Shown here piece after piece: positions 1 to 6,887 of a stretch of 64,000 nt of DNA. A model generated the notes under the pieces. It was not told where the DNA came from and did no database searches. It saw nothing but the letters and a program-made list of their open reading frames with translations. Origin of the DNA: CALMEC01 sp964434425 (GTDB taxonomy: Bacteria > Actinomycetota > Thermoleophilia > Miltoncostaeales > Miltoncostaeaceae). The translations under genes were made by a program, and so were the position numbers. The stretch lies in NCBI GenBank assembly GCA_964434425.1, contig CAYSVH010000011.1:1-64000 (forward strand). Direction: 5' to 3'. Position 1 is the stretch's first letter; the number at the start of each line of letters is the position of its first letter.

Positions 1-36
1 CACCCCGCGAGACAACAAGGAAGCCCTCCATAACAT

Positions 37-76
37 CAGGCACTTAACTTGCGCGTGCCGAACCGCACGAACACAA
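37..76. repeat. 40-bp dispersed repeat, copy 1
   Basis: This 40-bp stretch recurs at 63961-64000 with 36 of 40 bases identical by eye. It begins CAGGCACTTAACTTGCGCG and ends in a CGCACGAACAC motif. In the second copy it forms the right arm of a GTGCC/GGCAC hairpin; here the left arm is absent, so this copy may be truncated. It encodes nothing recognisable. Confidence 0.8.
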
Positions 77-118
77 AAGTCCTGCTATCGGACAGTTTTC
101 CCGATGGGGCACGATCGT

Positions 119-151
119 GCGCAAGTCCGGTGCCTGGCACCGGACTTGCGC
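119..151. repeat. 33-bp perfect palindrome, GGTGCC-T-GGCACC core
   Basis: Two 16-base arms pair perfectly around a single central T at 135, with left arm GCGCAAGTCCGGTGCC. Hairpins with the same core occur at 27656-27684, 27757-27785 and, imperfectly, 63945-63979. The flanking stem differs between loci but stays self-complementary, which indicates selection or replication as a hairpin. No gene ends nearby that would need it as a terminator. Confidence 0.85.
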
Positions 152-249
152 GAGCGATGCAGCTTCGCCGTTCAGCGTCCGGCACGGGAAGTGCGACCGC
201 GACAAAGAATGACCGCGCCGCCATCGGGCATTTCTCGGTATACCCCACC

Positions 250-590
250 ATGGAGGTTGCCCTGTCCGGCAGCGAGGAACCGTTCGCCGACGTCTTCCGT
301 CGGTTCTCTGCACAGATCCACGGATATGCCGCCCGCTGGGTCGGGGTCGCAGCGGCCGATGACATCACCACGGACGTGTCCAGCCGGGTGTCCGACGTGT
401 CGCGGTCCGCGCGGAGAACGGAGCGATGGTCAGCGCAACGATCGAGAACGGCTGGTTCATGGCCGTCGCGGACACCATCGGTCCACGTCCGAAGGACGCG
501 AGCGCGAACCTGTTCCGGACGCCAGTCGAGATCCAGGCATGGGACGAATCCGGAAACCCCATTCCGGTGGTCCAGCCCTTCTACGGCTGA
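250..590 (+). pseudogene. Fused remnant: ECF sigma-factor N-terminus plus tail of an unknown protein
   Basis: The ATG at 250 opens about 45 codons resembling sigma-70 region 2 of ECF factors (EPFADVFRRFSAQIHGYAAR, then a DDITTDV segment). Similarity stops near 390. From about 390 a different frame carries a plausible C-terminal tail (ENGWFMAVADTIGPR, VEIQAWDESGNPIPVVQ) ending at the TGA at 588-590. Such tails occur in proteins encoded beside ECF sigma genes in actinobacteria, so I infer that a deletion joined the start of a sigma gene to the end of its neighbour. The sigma part rests on weak, short similarity. Confidence 0.45.
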
Positions 591-748
591 CACCCGTCGC
601 GGTCCGTCCACGTGGCCGATCAAGGACGGCCGGCGAGAAGCGCGGGGTTCGGGTCCACCGAATGGAAGCAACTCGGACTTGGCACCCCGAACATGGAAGA
701 AGGACGCCCTTGGTGCCGCCGCATCGTTGACACTGGGTGATGCGCAGG

Positions 749-2026
749 TCAGGGGCCAAGACCGCCCAGGGGACTGATCACGGTTCCGTCGTCGGTGGTG
801 AGTATGGGGCCGGTTCCGGTGACCACAAGGCGGAACGATGGCTCGCCGACGGCGGAAGTGTCGATCTGCTCGATCACCTTGCGCAGTGACTCGACGCCCG
901 TCAGCATCTGCGAACCGCCCAGCTTCACTTCGACCGCTCCCCAGCGGCCGTCGGGGAGCGTGACCACGGCGTCGATCTCCTTGCCGTTCGAGTCCCGGTA
1001 ATGGCGGACTTCGCCACCCAGCGCCGAGGCGAACACCATCAGGTCATGGACGACCGCGCTCTCGAAGAGCATGCCGAGTGTCTCCAGGTCACCGCGCAGG
1101 CGCTCCACCCCCGCCCCGAGGACGGCCGCCGCAAGAGACGGATCGACCAGGTGGAACTTCGGTGAGGTCCGCAGCCGGGCCCGGGAGCGGAGCTTCGGGG
1201 TCCATGGCGGTTGTGCCTCGATGATGAACAGGCGCTGCAGAAGCTCGACATAGCCACTGATCGTCTCGGCGTCGATGGCGGGAGCGACGGCTCTCACGTC
1301 GGCCGCGAGCGTCGTGTACTTCACCTCCGCGGCAACCGAGTGCGCCAGCGCCGTGACGAGCTGCCGGATCACATCGGGCGAATGCCGCACATCGGCAAGC
1401 CGGCGGATATCCGTCCTCGTCACGTCGTCGATGTACCCGCGGAGCCGGCCCGCCGACTGATCGACGTCGAGCACCGTCATCGCGGGAAATCCGGAACGGA
1501 GAACACCCTCGATCACCTCGTCCAGATCGGGGGCGGCCGACCTGTCCCCCACCGGTCGTTCGCCGTCGAACAACCCGGCAACGCTCACCCGACCGGATGC
1601 CCCGTCGAGTTTCTCCCACCACGTCATGGTCCTCTGCCGGAGTCGGAGGAATCTGCCGGCCCCGGTATGACGGGTCAGATCGTCGGCAGGGACCGCCGAC
1701 CCCGTGAGAATGAACCGCCCCGGCTCGGTGGCCGTATCGACGGCACGACGGACCAGGTTCCACAGATCAGGTGCGACCTGCCATTCGTCAAGAAGCCGTG
1801 GCGCATCTCCCTCGAGGATGGACCGAGGCGCGATCGACAGCGTACGTTGGACGTCGGGATCGTCGATGAAGGCATACGAACGCGCAGCATGAAGAGCGGT
1901 CATGGTCTTACCGCTCGCCCTCGCGCCCTCGATCACGACCGCGCCCGCCGAAGCCAGCGCACGAGACAGAGTCACGTCGATCACCCTCGGCCGGTAAGCG
2001 TGTCCAAGTACCGCAGCGGTATCCAT
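749..2026 (-). CDS. AAA-family ATP-binding protein with DUF4143 domain
   Basis: This 425-residue protein has the architecture of the AAA_14/DUF4143 family. A P-loop GARASGKT lies near residues 34-41, an LLDEWQ Walker-B-like motif near 78, and the DUF4143 region covers roughly residues 190-380. The C-terminal part contains EIDAVV and, later, VEVKLG, the acidic/lysine pattern of a PD-(D/E)XK-like fold that is typical of the family. The biological role of these ATPases is poorly known; they are common, scattered and often suspected to be mobile or toxin-antitoxin-like. The ATG is preceded by TAAGAT seven bases upstream and no Shine-Dalgarno, suggesting a leaderless message. Four 23-bp iterons lie immediately upstream. 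It is a single gene with no operon partner. Confidence 0.9.
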   Translation of the reverse strand: MDTAAVLGHAYRPRVIDVTLSRALASAGAVVIEGARASGKTMTALHAARSYAFIDDPDVQRTLSIAPRSILEGDAPRLLDEWQVAPDLWNLVRRAVDTATEPGRFILTGSAVPADDLTRHTGAGRFLRLRQRTMTWWEKLDGASGRVSVAGLFDGERPVGDRSAAPDLDEVIEGVLRSGFPAMTVLDVDQSAGRLRGYIDDVTRTDIRRLADVRHSPDVIRQLVTALAHSVAAEVKYTTLAADVRAVAPAIDAETISGYVELLQRLFIIEAQPPWTPKLRSRARLRTSPKFHLVDPSLAAAVLGAGVERLRGDLETLGMLFESAVVHDLMVFASALGGEVRHYRDSNGKEIDAVVTLPDGRWGAVEVKLGGSQMLTGVESLRKVIEQIDTSAVGEPSFRLVVTGTGPILTTDDGTVISPLGGLGP

Positions 2027-2033
2027 GCAATGA

Positions 2034-2039
2034 ATCTTA
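2034..2039 (-). promoter_or_regulatory. -10 box of the DUF4143 ATPase gene
   Basis: On the minus strand TAAGAT stands seven bases before the ATG. It fits the TANNNT box of leaderless actinobacterial genes and repeats a spacing seen at ten other genes here. The matching -35 region would fall inside the first iteron. Confidence 0.6.
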
Positions 2040-2045
2040 GTCCTA

Positions 2046-2129
2046 TGCCGATTCTCGCAGGACCTCTCTGCCGATTCTCGCAGTCTTGCTATGCCGATTC
2101 TCGCAGGTCAACTCGGCCGATCATTGCAG
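2046..2129. repeat. Four 15-bp iterons with an exact 23-bp period upstream of the DUF4143 ATPase
   Basis: TGCCGATTCTCGCAG occurs perfectly at 2046-2060, 2069-2083 and 2092-2106, and in degenerate form (GGCCGATCATTGCAG) at 2115-2129. Start-to-start distance is exactly 23 bp each time, while the 8-bp spacers differ in sequence. The array begins seven bases upstream of the predicted -10 box, so a bound protein would cover the -35 region. Autoregulation by the ATPase or by another repressor is an inference. Confidence 0.9.
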
Positions 2130-2175
2130 ACTGCCCGCATCGCAGACCATGGGGTTCGAGTAGCGTGCGCCTCCC

Positions 2176-2688
2176 ATGAATCGTGACGAACTCCAGCGCG
2201 CGGGCATCCACGTCCCCGCCCTCCCCACCTTCATCACCGGCGGGCTCCCCGCCGGTCCGGACTGGCCGTCCGTCCTCATCCGCCACGGTATCGACCTGGT
2301 CTCGAGCGGCCGGGATCCGGACGACGACGCATCGCTGGCCCGGCTCTCGGAGGCGTCACCCCACCGGCCCGTCAAGGCATGCGGTATCACCGCACACCTG
2401 GAGGGACGCGCCTGGCTCGTCGACGCGGACGAGGTGCCGGAGGGCGCGATCGGCATCGACCCCGCTCACGTGATCACGGGCACCGACGGCACGTCGGCCG
2501 ACGACCCCAACGTGATCGCCTCGACCATCCTGCCGCTCGTTCAGGACGCGCCGTCGCGGTGGTGGGTCACCGCCCGCGGCCTGGCGGACACCACCCCCGA
2601 CGAGGCCGAGCGCGTCATCACCGTGCTGGCGGAGGGCGTCCACTACGTGCGCCTCTACATCGCCAAGCACCAGTTCGATCTCGAGTGA
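2176..2688 (+). CDS. Conserved-looking hypothetical protein
   Basis: I do not recognise this 170-residue protein. It is acidic, lacks a signal peptide or membrane segment, and ends with a helical stretch (TTPDEAERVITVLAEG) and a FDLE tail. The overall look, with a WWVTARGLADT strand-helix turn, faintly recalls TIM-barrel enzymes such as MetE or UroD, but no active-site motif is visible and I do not assign that. The codon bias is that of a real gene. It overlaps the following membrane-protein gene by a GTGA start/stop, so the two are probably translated together. A TAGCGT box lies nine bases before the ATG, slightly farther than in the leaderless genes of this window. Confidence 0.6.
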   Translation: MNRDELQRAGIHVPALPTFITGGLPAGPDWPSVLIRHGIDLVSSGRDPDDDASLARLSEASPHRPVKACGITAHLEGRAWLVDADEVPEGAIGIDPAHVITGTDGTSADDPNVIASTILPLVQDAPSRWWVTARGLADTTPDEAERVITVLAEGVHYVRLYIAKHQFDLE

Positions 2689-3110
2689 ACGACACCGAGG
2701 AGCCGGCCACATCCTGGAAGCGAGCGGCGACGGCACTCGACACCGTCTTCGTCGTCGCCGCGCTCATCACAGCCGCCGGAGGGATCGCGGCCCTCACCGA
2801 TCAGGATCGGGCACTCACCCTCGTCCTGGTGGTCGTCGGGGTGGCCGGCCTCATGGCGTTGTCGTTCCTCACCGGCTGGTGGGATCTGTCGGACGAAGAG
2901 CTGCGGTCGGCCGGCGACCGCACGCAGCGCGTCCTCGGCACCGCCCTGCTCATCGCAAGCGCCGGGCTGACGATCGTTGCGGTTCTCCAGATGGTCGTCG
3001 GCGACGGCTCCTGGTTCACGCGCTTCGTCCTGCCCGTGTACGTCGTCGTCCTGTGCATCGTGGGTGTCGGTCACGCATACGTCCGCCAACGGCGAAACCC
3101 GGCGCCGTGA
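2685..3110 (+). CDS. Four-helix small membrane protein
   Basis: This 141-residue protein starts at a GTG that shares four bases with the preceding stop codon. It has four hydrophobic segments, around residues 20-37, 45-65, 84-103 and 113-132, with a short acidic loop (WWDLSDEELRSAGD) between the second and third and a basic C-terminus (RQRRNPAP). This is the pattern of an integral cytoplasmic-membrane protein. No family is recognised. Coupling to the upstream hypothetical suggests a shared function. A strong hairpin at 3187 follows the gene. Confidence 0.65.
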   Translation: MNDTEEPATSWKRAATALDTVFVVAALITAAGGIAALTDQDRALTLVLVVVGVAGLMALSFLTGWWDLSDEELRSAGDRTQRVLGTALLIASAGLTIVAVLQMVVGDGSWFTRFVLPVYVVVLCIVGVGHAYVRQRRNPAP

Positions 3111-3186
3111 CCTGCGCGGGATCCGGGTCGGCCCGCCGTCGCCGATCACCCGTGACGACGGATCGGCCGCGACGCCCGAAATGACA

Positions 3187-3215
3187 AGCGCCCCCGCCGG
3201 AATGACGGGGGCGCT
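3187..3215. terminator. Bidirectional hairpin terminator
   Basis: A perfect 10-bp stem (AGCGCCCCCG / CGGGGGCGCT) with a 9-base loop lies between the convergent membrane-protein gene and katG. There is no long T-tract, as is common in GC-rich genomes. Confidence 0.75.
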
Positions 3216-3242
3216 CGGTCGGCGTCACGATGGAGGCGACGA

Positions 3243-3378
3243 CACGTCGAAGCGGTCGAAGCTCACGACCGCGACCCGGGCGCCGGCGACGTCACCGACG
3301 AACGGTGTGCGTGCACGTCGAAGCGGTCGAGGTCCATGACCTTGACCCATGCGCTGACGAAGTCTCCGACGAACGGCA
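3243..3378. repeat. Diverged tandem duplication at the 3' end of katG
   Basis: The stretches 3243-3307 and 3314-3378 align without gaps at roughly 70% identity with an offset of 71 bp. Both begin CACGTCGAAGCGGTCGA and share TCCGACGAACGG near the end. The upstream copy encodes the conserved KatG end (VMDLDRFDV); the downstream copy encodes SFDRFDV in another frame, because 71 is not a multiple of three. The present stop codon lies within the downstream copy. Confidence 0.85.
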
Positions 3379-5479
3379 CCAGGGCGTCGTCGGACGCGTA
3401 GGCCTCGGCCACGGCTCGCAGCACCGAGTGCGAACCGAAGACGAGATCGTTGCGGGTGGCGGTCCACCTCACCTGACCGGTCGTGCGGTCCCGCCCCTCG
3501 TACAGGGTCTCCTCATCGTTCGACGGGAGCCACGTCGTGCCGTTGTCGAGGAGGTTGACGAAGAAGTCGTTGGTGAGCGCGCCGACGCGGTCGGTCAGCA
3601 CCCCGTGCGACGAGCCGCCGTGATTGGCGCCGACGGCGCGCAGACCTCCGACGAGCGCGGCGGTCTCGGGTGCCGTGAGCGTGAGCAGCGTGGCCCGCTC
3701 GACCAGGGTGCGTTCGGCGGGAACCGTGGCGGCGCCGAGGTAGTTGCGGAAGCCGTCGGTCCTCGGCTCGAGGACGTCGAACGACTCGGCGTCCGTCATC
3801 TCGTCCGTGGCGTCGGTGCGGCCCGGCGTGAACGGAACCTTCACGTCGACGCCCGCAGCCCTCGCGGCGCTCTCGACGGCGGCGGATCCCGCAAGGATGA
3901 TCATGTCGGCGACCGAGATCCGGGCGCCGCCGGCGGCGTTGAACGCGTCGGCGATCGCCTCGAGCTTCGCGATGACGGGAGCGATGCGGGCCGGCTCGTT
4001 CGCCTCCCAGGTGTTCTGCGGCGCGAGGCGCACGCGGGCGCCGTTCGCCCCACCGCGCTTGTCACTGCCACGGAAGCCGGCGGCCGACGCCCACGCCGTC
4101 GTGATGAGATCGGCGTTGGCGATACCGGCGTCGAGCACCTTGGCCTTGAGCGCCTCCGCATCCGCGTCGCCCACCAGCTCGTGGTCGACGGGCGGGACGA
4201 CGTCCTGCCAGATCTCCGTGTTCTCGGGGACCCACGGACCGAGGTAGCGGGACCGCGGACCCATGTCGCGGTGGATGAGCTTGAACCACGCCTTGGCGTA
4301 GGCCTTCGTGAACTCCTCCGGGTTCTCGTGGAAGCGACGCGAGATCTTCTCGTACTCGGGGTCGAACCGAAGCGACAGGTCCGTCGTCAGCATGACGGGC
4401 GGATGCGTCGTCCCGGGGTCGTGGGCGTCGGCGACGAGCGTGTGCGCGGCGGGGTCGGTGGGCACCCACTGCTTGGCACCGGCAGGGCTCTCGCTGAGCT
4501 CCCACTCGTACCCGAAGAGGATGTCGAAGAAGGAGTTGTCCCAGGCGGTCGGCGTGGGCGTCCACGTGCCCTCCAGGCCGCTGCCGATGGTGTCGGCGCC
4601 CATGCCCGTACCGTGGCTGCCGGTCCAGCCGAGGCCCATCGCGTGCATCGGGGCCGCCTCGGGCTCGGGTCCGACGTTGGTGGCCGGTGCGGCGCCGTGG
4701 GTCTTGCCGAAGGTGTGGCCGCCGGCGATGAGGGCGACGGTCTCCTCGTCGTTCATGGCCATGCGGGCGAAGGTCTCACGGATGTCGTGCGCGGCCGAGA
4801 CGGGATCGGCGTTGGCGCCCGGGCCCTCCGGGTTCACGTAGATCAGGCCCATCTGGACGGCGGCGAGCGGATCGTCGAGGTCGCGGCCCTTGGTGCCGTA
4901 GCGCACGTCGTCGCCCAGCCAGGTCGTCTCGGAACCCCAGTTCAGCTCGACGGGCATCCAGTCGTCCTCACGACCGAACGCGAAGCCCTCCATGGGAAGA
5001 CCCATGGCCTCCTGCGCGACGTTGCCGGCGAGGACGAGCAGGTCGGCCCACGAGAGCCGGCGGCCGTACTTCTGCTTGATCGGCCAGAGAAGGCGGCGGC
5101 CCTTGTCGAGGAGCACATTGTCCGGCCAGCTGTTGAGCGGGGCGAAGCGCTGCTGTCCACCGTCTGCTCCACCGCGACCGTCGAAGGTGCGGTACGTGCC
5201 GGCGGCATGCCACGACAGTCGGACGAACATCGGGCCGTAGTTGCCGTAGTCGGCGGGCCACCAGTCCTGGGAGTCCGTGAGGAGCTCCACCAGGTCGGCC
5301 TTCAGGCCCTCGAAGTCGAGGGTCGCGAGTTCGGCCGCGTAGTCGAAGTCCCCACCGAGCGGATTGGCCGCCGCGGCGCTCGGCTGAAGTGCGCTCACGT
5401 CGAGCTGGTTCGGCCACCAGTCGCGGTTGGTCGTCCCGCTGGGGGAGGTGTGCACAACGGGGCAGGTACCCTCGCTCAT
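3263..5479 (-). CDS. katG: Catalase-peroxidase KatG
   Basis: A bifunctional haem enzyme that removes hydrogen peroxide by catalase and peroxidase activity. At 738 residues it has the usual two-domain KatG length. The distal haem motif RLSWHAAGTY (residues 87-96) carries the catalytic Arg and His and the Trp of the Met-Tyr-Trp crosslink; MGLIYVNPEGP supplies the Tyr, and AGGHTFGKTHG the proximal His. The ATG is preceded by AAAGGACG. The C-terminus after DRFDV is not family-typical; it arises from a 71-bp duplication that changed frame. The gene is divergent from a fur-type gene, and two Fur-like boxes overlap its promoter, so peroxide-responsive repression is likely. Confidence 0.98.
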   Translation of the reverse strand: MSEGTCPVVHTSPSGTTNRDWWPNQLDVSALQPSAAAANPLGGDFDYAAELATLDFEGLKADLVELLTDSQDWWPADYGNYGPMFVRLSWHAAGTYRTFDGRGGADGGQQRFAPLNSWPDNVLLDKGRRLLWPIKQKYGRRLSWADLLVLAGNVAQEAMGLPMEGFAFGREDDWMPVELNWGSETTWLGDDVRYGTKGRDLDDPLAAVQMGLIYVNPEGPGANADPVSAAHDIRETFARMAMNDEETVALIAGGHTFGKTHGAAPATNVGPEPEAAPMHAMGLGWTGSHGTGMGADTIGSGLEGTWTPTPTAWDNSFFDILFGYEWELSESPAGAKQWVPTDPAAHTLVADAHDPGTTHPPVMLTTDLSLRFDPEYEKISRRFHENPEEFTKAYAKAWFKLIHRDMGPRSRYLGPWVPENTEIWQDVVPPVDHELVGDADAEALKAKVLDAGIANADLITTAWASAAGFRGSDKRGGANGARVRLAPQNTWEANEPARIAPVIAKLEAIADAFNAAGGARISVADMIILAGSAAVESAARAAGVDVKVPFTPGRTDATDEMTDAESFDVLEPRTDGFRNYLGAATVPAERTLVERATLLTLTAPETAALVGGLRAVGANHGGSSHGVLTDRVGALTNDFFVNLLDNGTTWLPSNDEETLYEGRDRTTGQVRWTATRNDLVFGSHSVLRAVAEAYASDDALVPFVGDFVSAWVKVMDLDRFDVHAHRSSVTSPAPGSRS

Positions 5480-5525
5480 GGAATCCCGTCCTTTCGGTGA
5501 AGGGTTCTCCGGTTTGGTACTGATC

Positions 5526-5565
5526 AGTCTACATTGGACAGAGTCCAAAGTTGGACATTTTCCAA
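5526..5565 (-). promoter_or_regulatory. katG promoter with two tandem Fur/PerR-like boxes
   Basis: Two palindromes lie 17 bp apart: TTGGACAGAGTCCAA (5534-5548) and TTGGACATTTTCCAA (5551-5565). On the katG strand a TAGACT -10 candidate sits at 5526-5531, so the boxes cover the -35 region. The spacing puts both boxes on nearly the same face of the helix with a small offset, suited to two stacked Fur-family dimers. The neighbouring Fur-type protein is the obvious ligand; this is an inference from position. Confidence 0.8.
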
Positions 5566-5607
5566 ACTGGGGACCATCGGCCCTTTCGCGGCCGGTGCCG
5601 ACGGAGC

Positions 5608-5613
5608 TAGCAT
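5608..5613 (+). promoter_or_regulatory. -10 box of the fur-type gene
   Basis: TAGCAT lies six bases before the ATG and no Shine-Dalgarno is present, consistent with a leaderless transcript. Confidence 0.55.
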
Positions 5614-5619
5614 GCGCGC

Positions 5620-6036
5620 ATGGCTTCCCTGACCGAACGCCTGACGGAGCGTGGCTGGCGGATGACACCGCAGCGACGGGTCATCAGCGCCGTCTTCGAC
5701 GTGAGCGGTCCCCAGAGCATCCATCTCACGGCGGACGAGGTCCTCGAGCGGGCCGTCGCCGCGCTCCCCGAGATCAGCCGGGCGACGGTCTACAACACCC
5801 TCGGCGAGCTGGTGGAGGCCGGCGAGCTGCTCTCGGTGAGGGTGGGCGACCGCATCACCCGCTACGACCCGAACATCGACGCGAATCACCACCACCTGGT
5901 CTGCAACTCGTGCGGAGCCATCTTCGACGTGCCCGCACGGGGCATGCGCGCGCCCGACACCTCGACGGTGGCCGAGGGCTTCGTGGTCGAGTCGACCGAG
6001 GTCATCTACCGGGGCGTCTGCGCCGACTGCGCGTAG
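5620..6036 (+). CDS. Fur-family transcriptional regulator (FurA/PerR type)
   Basis: A 138-residue metal-dependent repressor. The N-terminal winged helix includes ISRATVYNTLGELVEAGEL (residues 52-70), and the dimerisation half holds the metal site HHHLVC (90-95) with two structural Cys pairs, CNSC (95-98) and CADC (134-137). Divergence from katG is the arrangement of actinobacterial FurA, which represses catalase-peroxidase and is inactivated by oxidation. I therefore favour a peroxide-sensing role over iron uptake control, but the sequence alone cannot separate FurA from PerR. Two Fur-like boxes lie in the shared 140-bp intergenic region, closer to katG. Confidence 0.93.
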   Translation: MASLTERLTERGWRMTPQRRVISAVFDVSGPQSIHLTADEVLERAVAALPEISRATVYNTLGELVEAGELLSVRVGDRITRYDPNIDANHHHLVCNSCGAIFDVPARGMRAPDTSTVAEGFVVESTEVIYRGVCADCA

Positions 6037-6082
6037 GGCGGCGCCACCGCCGCGAGGCGGGTTCCTTCATCGCCGGCCCGAA

Positions 6083-6122
6083 CCGTGGGGCCGGTCAGGC
6101 GCGCGCGAGCCCGGCCCCACGG
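6083..6122. terminator. Bidirectional hairpin terminator
   Basis: A perfect 12-bp stem (CCGTGGGGCCGG / CCGGCCCCACGG) with a 16-base loop separates the convergent fur-type and nitroreductase-type genes. Confidence 0.75.
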
Positions 6123-6130
6123 AACCGACG

Positions 6131-6580
6131 TCAGCGCGGTGTCGCCAGGAACACCGGGATGGTGCGGTCCGTCTTCTCCTGGTAGTCCGCATACGGCGCG
6201 AAGGCCGCCACCGCCCGGTCCCACCACTCCGTGCGCTCGTCACCCGAGAGCTCACGGATGTCGTACTCGGAGGGCTCCGGCCCGTCCTGGATACGCACCA
6301 AGGGCAGCTTGGCGAGGTTGTGGTACCAGCCGGGGTTCTCCGGAGTGCCGCCCTTGCTCGCCACGAGGGCGTATTCGCCGTCGTTCTCGACGCGCATCAG
6401 GGGGACCTTCCGCACCTTGCCGGACTTCGCACCCACCGTCGTCATGACAATGATGGGAAGACCGGTGTCCATCAGGGTGTTGGCCTCCGTACCCCCGGAC
6501 GCCTCGTACGTCTCGACCTGTTTCCGGACCCATCCCTGTGCCGGGGGTTCGTACTCACCATCGAACGGTGACGCGCTCAC
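6131..6580 (-). CDS. Deazaflavin (F420)-dependent nitroreductase family protein
   Basis: This 149-residue protein matches the DUF385/Ddn family: a small split-barrel flavin-type enzyme that uses reduced coenzyme F420. Family hallmarks are the TTVGAKSGKVRKVPLM stretch (about residues 46-61), SKGGTPENPGWYHNL (75-89) and the C-terminal IPVFLATPR. Substrates are usually quinones or nitro compounds, and none can be assigned here. I chose the GTG at 6580 because AAGGGA precedes it at good spacing; upstream codons look non-coding. It stands alone and converges with the fur-type gene. Its presence implies F420 synthesis elsewhere in the genome. Confidence 0.9.
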   Translation of the reverse strand: MSASPFDGEYEPPAQGWVRKQVETYEASGGTEANTLMDTGLPIIVMTTVGAKSGKVRKVPLMRVENDGEYALVASKGGTPENPGWYHNLAKLPLVRIQDGPEPSEYDIRELSGDERTEWWDRAVAAFAPYADYQEKTDRTIPVFLATPR

Positions 6581-6887
6581 GTTCTGTCCCTTCGTCGGGT
6601 TAACTCGCTTCCCCTGAGTCTGACAGGACGCGGGAACCCGTACCAACCCCACCGCTTCCGGACGTGGACGCCGCCGACCACCGAAGAGCACGTCCCCGCA
6701 GACGGGAATCGACGTTACGGCGATGCGGGGTCCCACCGCTCAGCCCTCGTATGACGTGTGCGCCTCCCGGTAGTGTCCACACGTCAGAATCCGGCCGGCC
6801 CGGCGGTGGAGACCCACTCAGGTCCCTCAAGGCGGCTCCGAGCACCTCAAGCGCCATCCCTCGTCCCATGGCTGAAGGACCCCAGAT
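6581..6887. other. Intergenic region between divergent genes, no gene seen
   Basis: About 300 bases between the divergent F420-type reductase and Vps62-like genes. I see no convincing open frame, repeat or strong hairpin. Promoters for both genes should lie here. Confidence 0.5.

Noticed and set aside
2046..2129. CRISPR array
   Set aside because: Units are 15 bp with 8-bp spacers, only four copies, and no cas genes. It is an iteron-type operator instead.
2176..2688. Truncated methionine synthase MetE or UroD-like enzyme
   Set aside because: Only a vague fold-level impression; no zinc ligands or substrate motifs are visible, so it is left as hypothetical.
3230..5500. Long plus-strand open frame antisense to katG
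   Set aside because: High GC removes stop codons on the opposite strand. The product is a His/Arg/Gly-rich mirror of katG with no family, while katG itself is complete.
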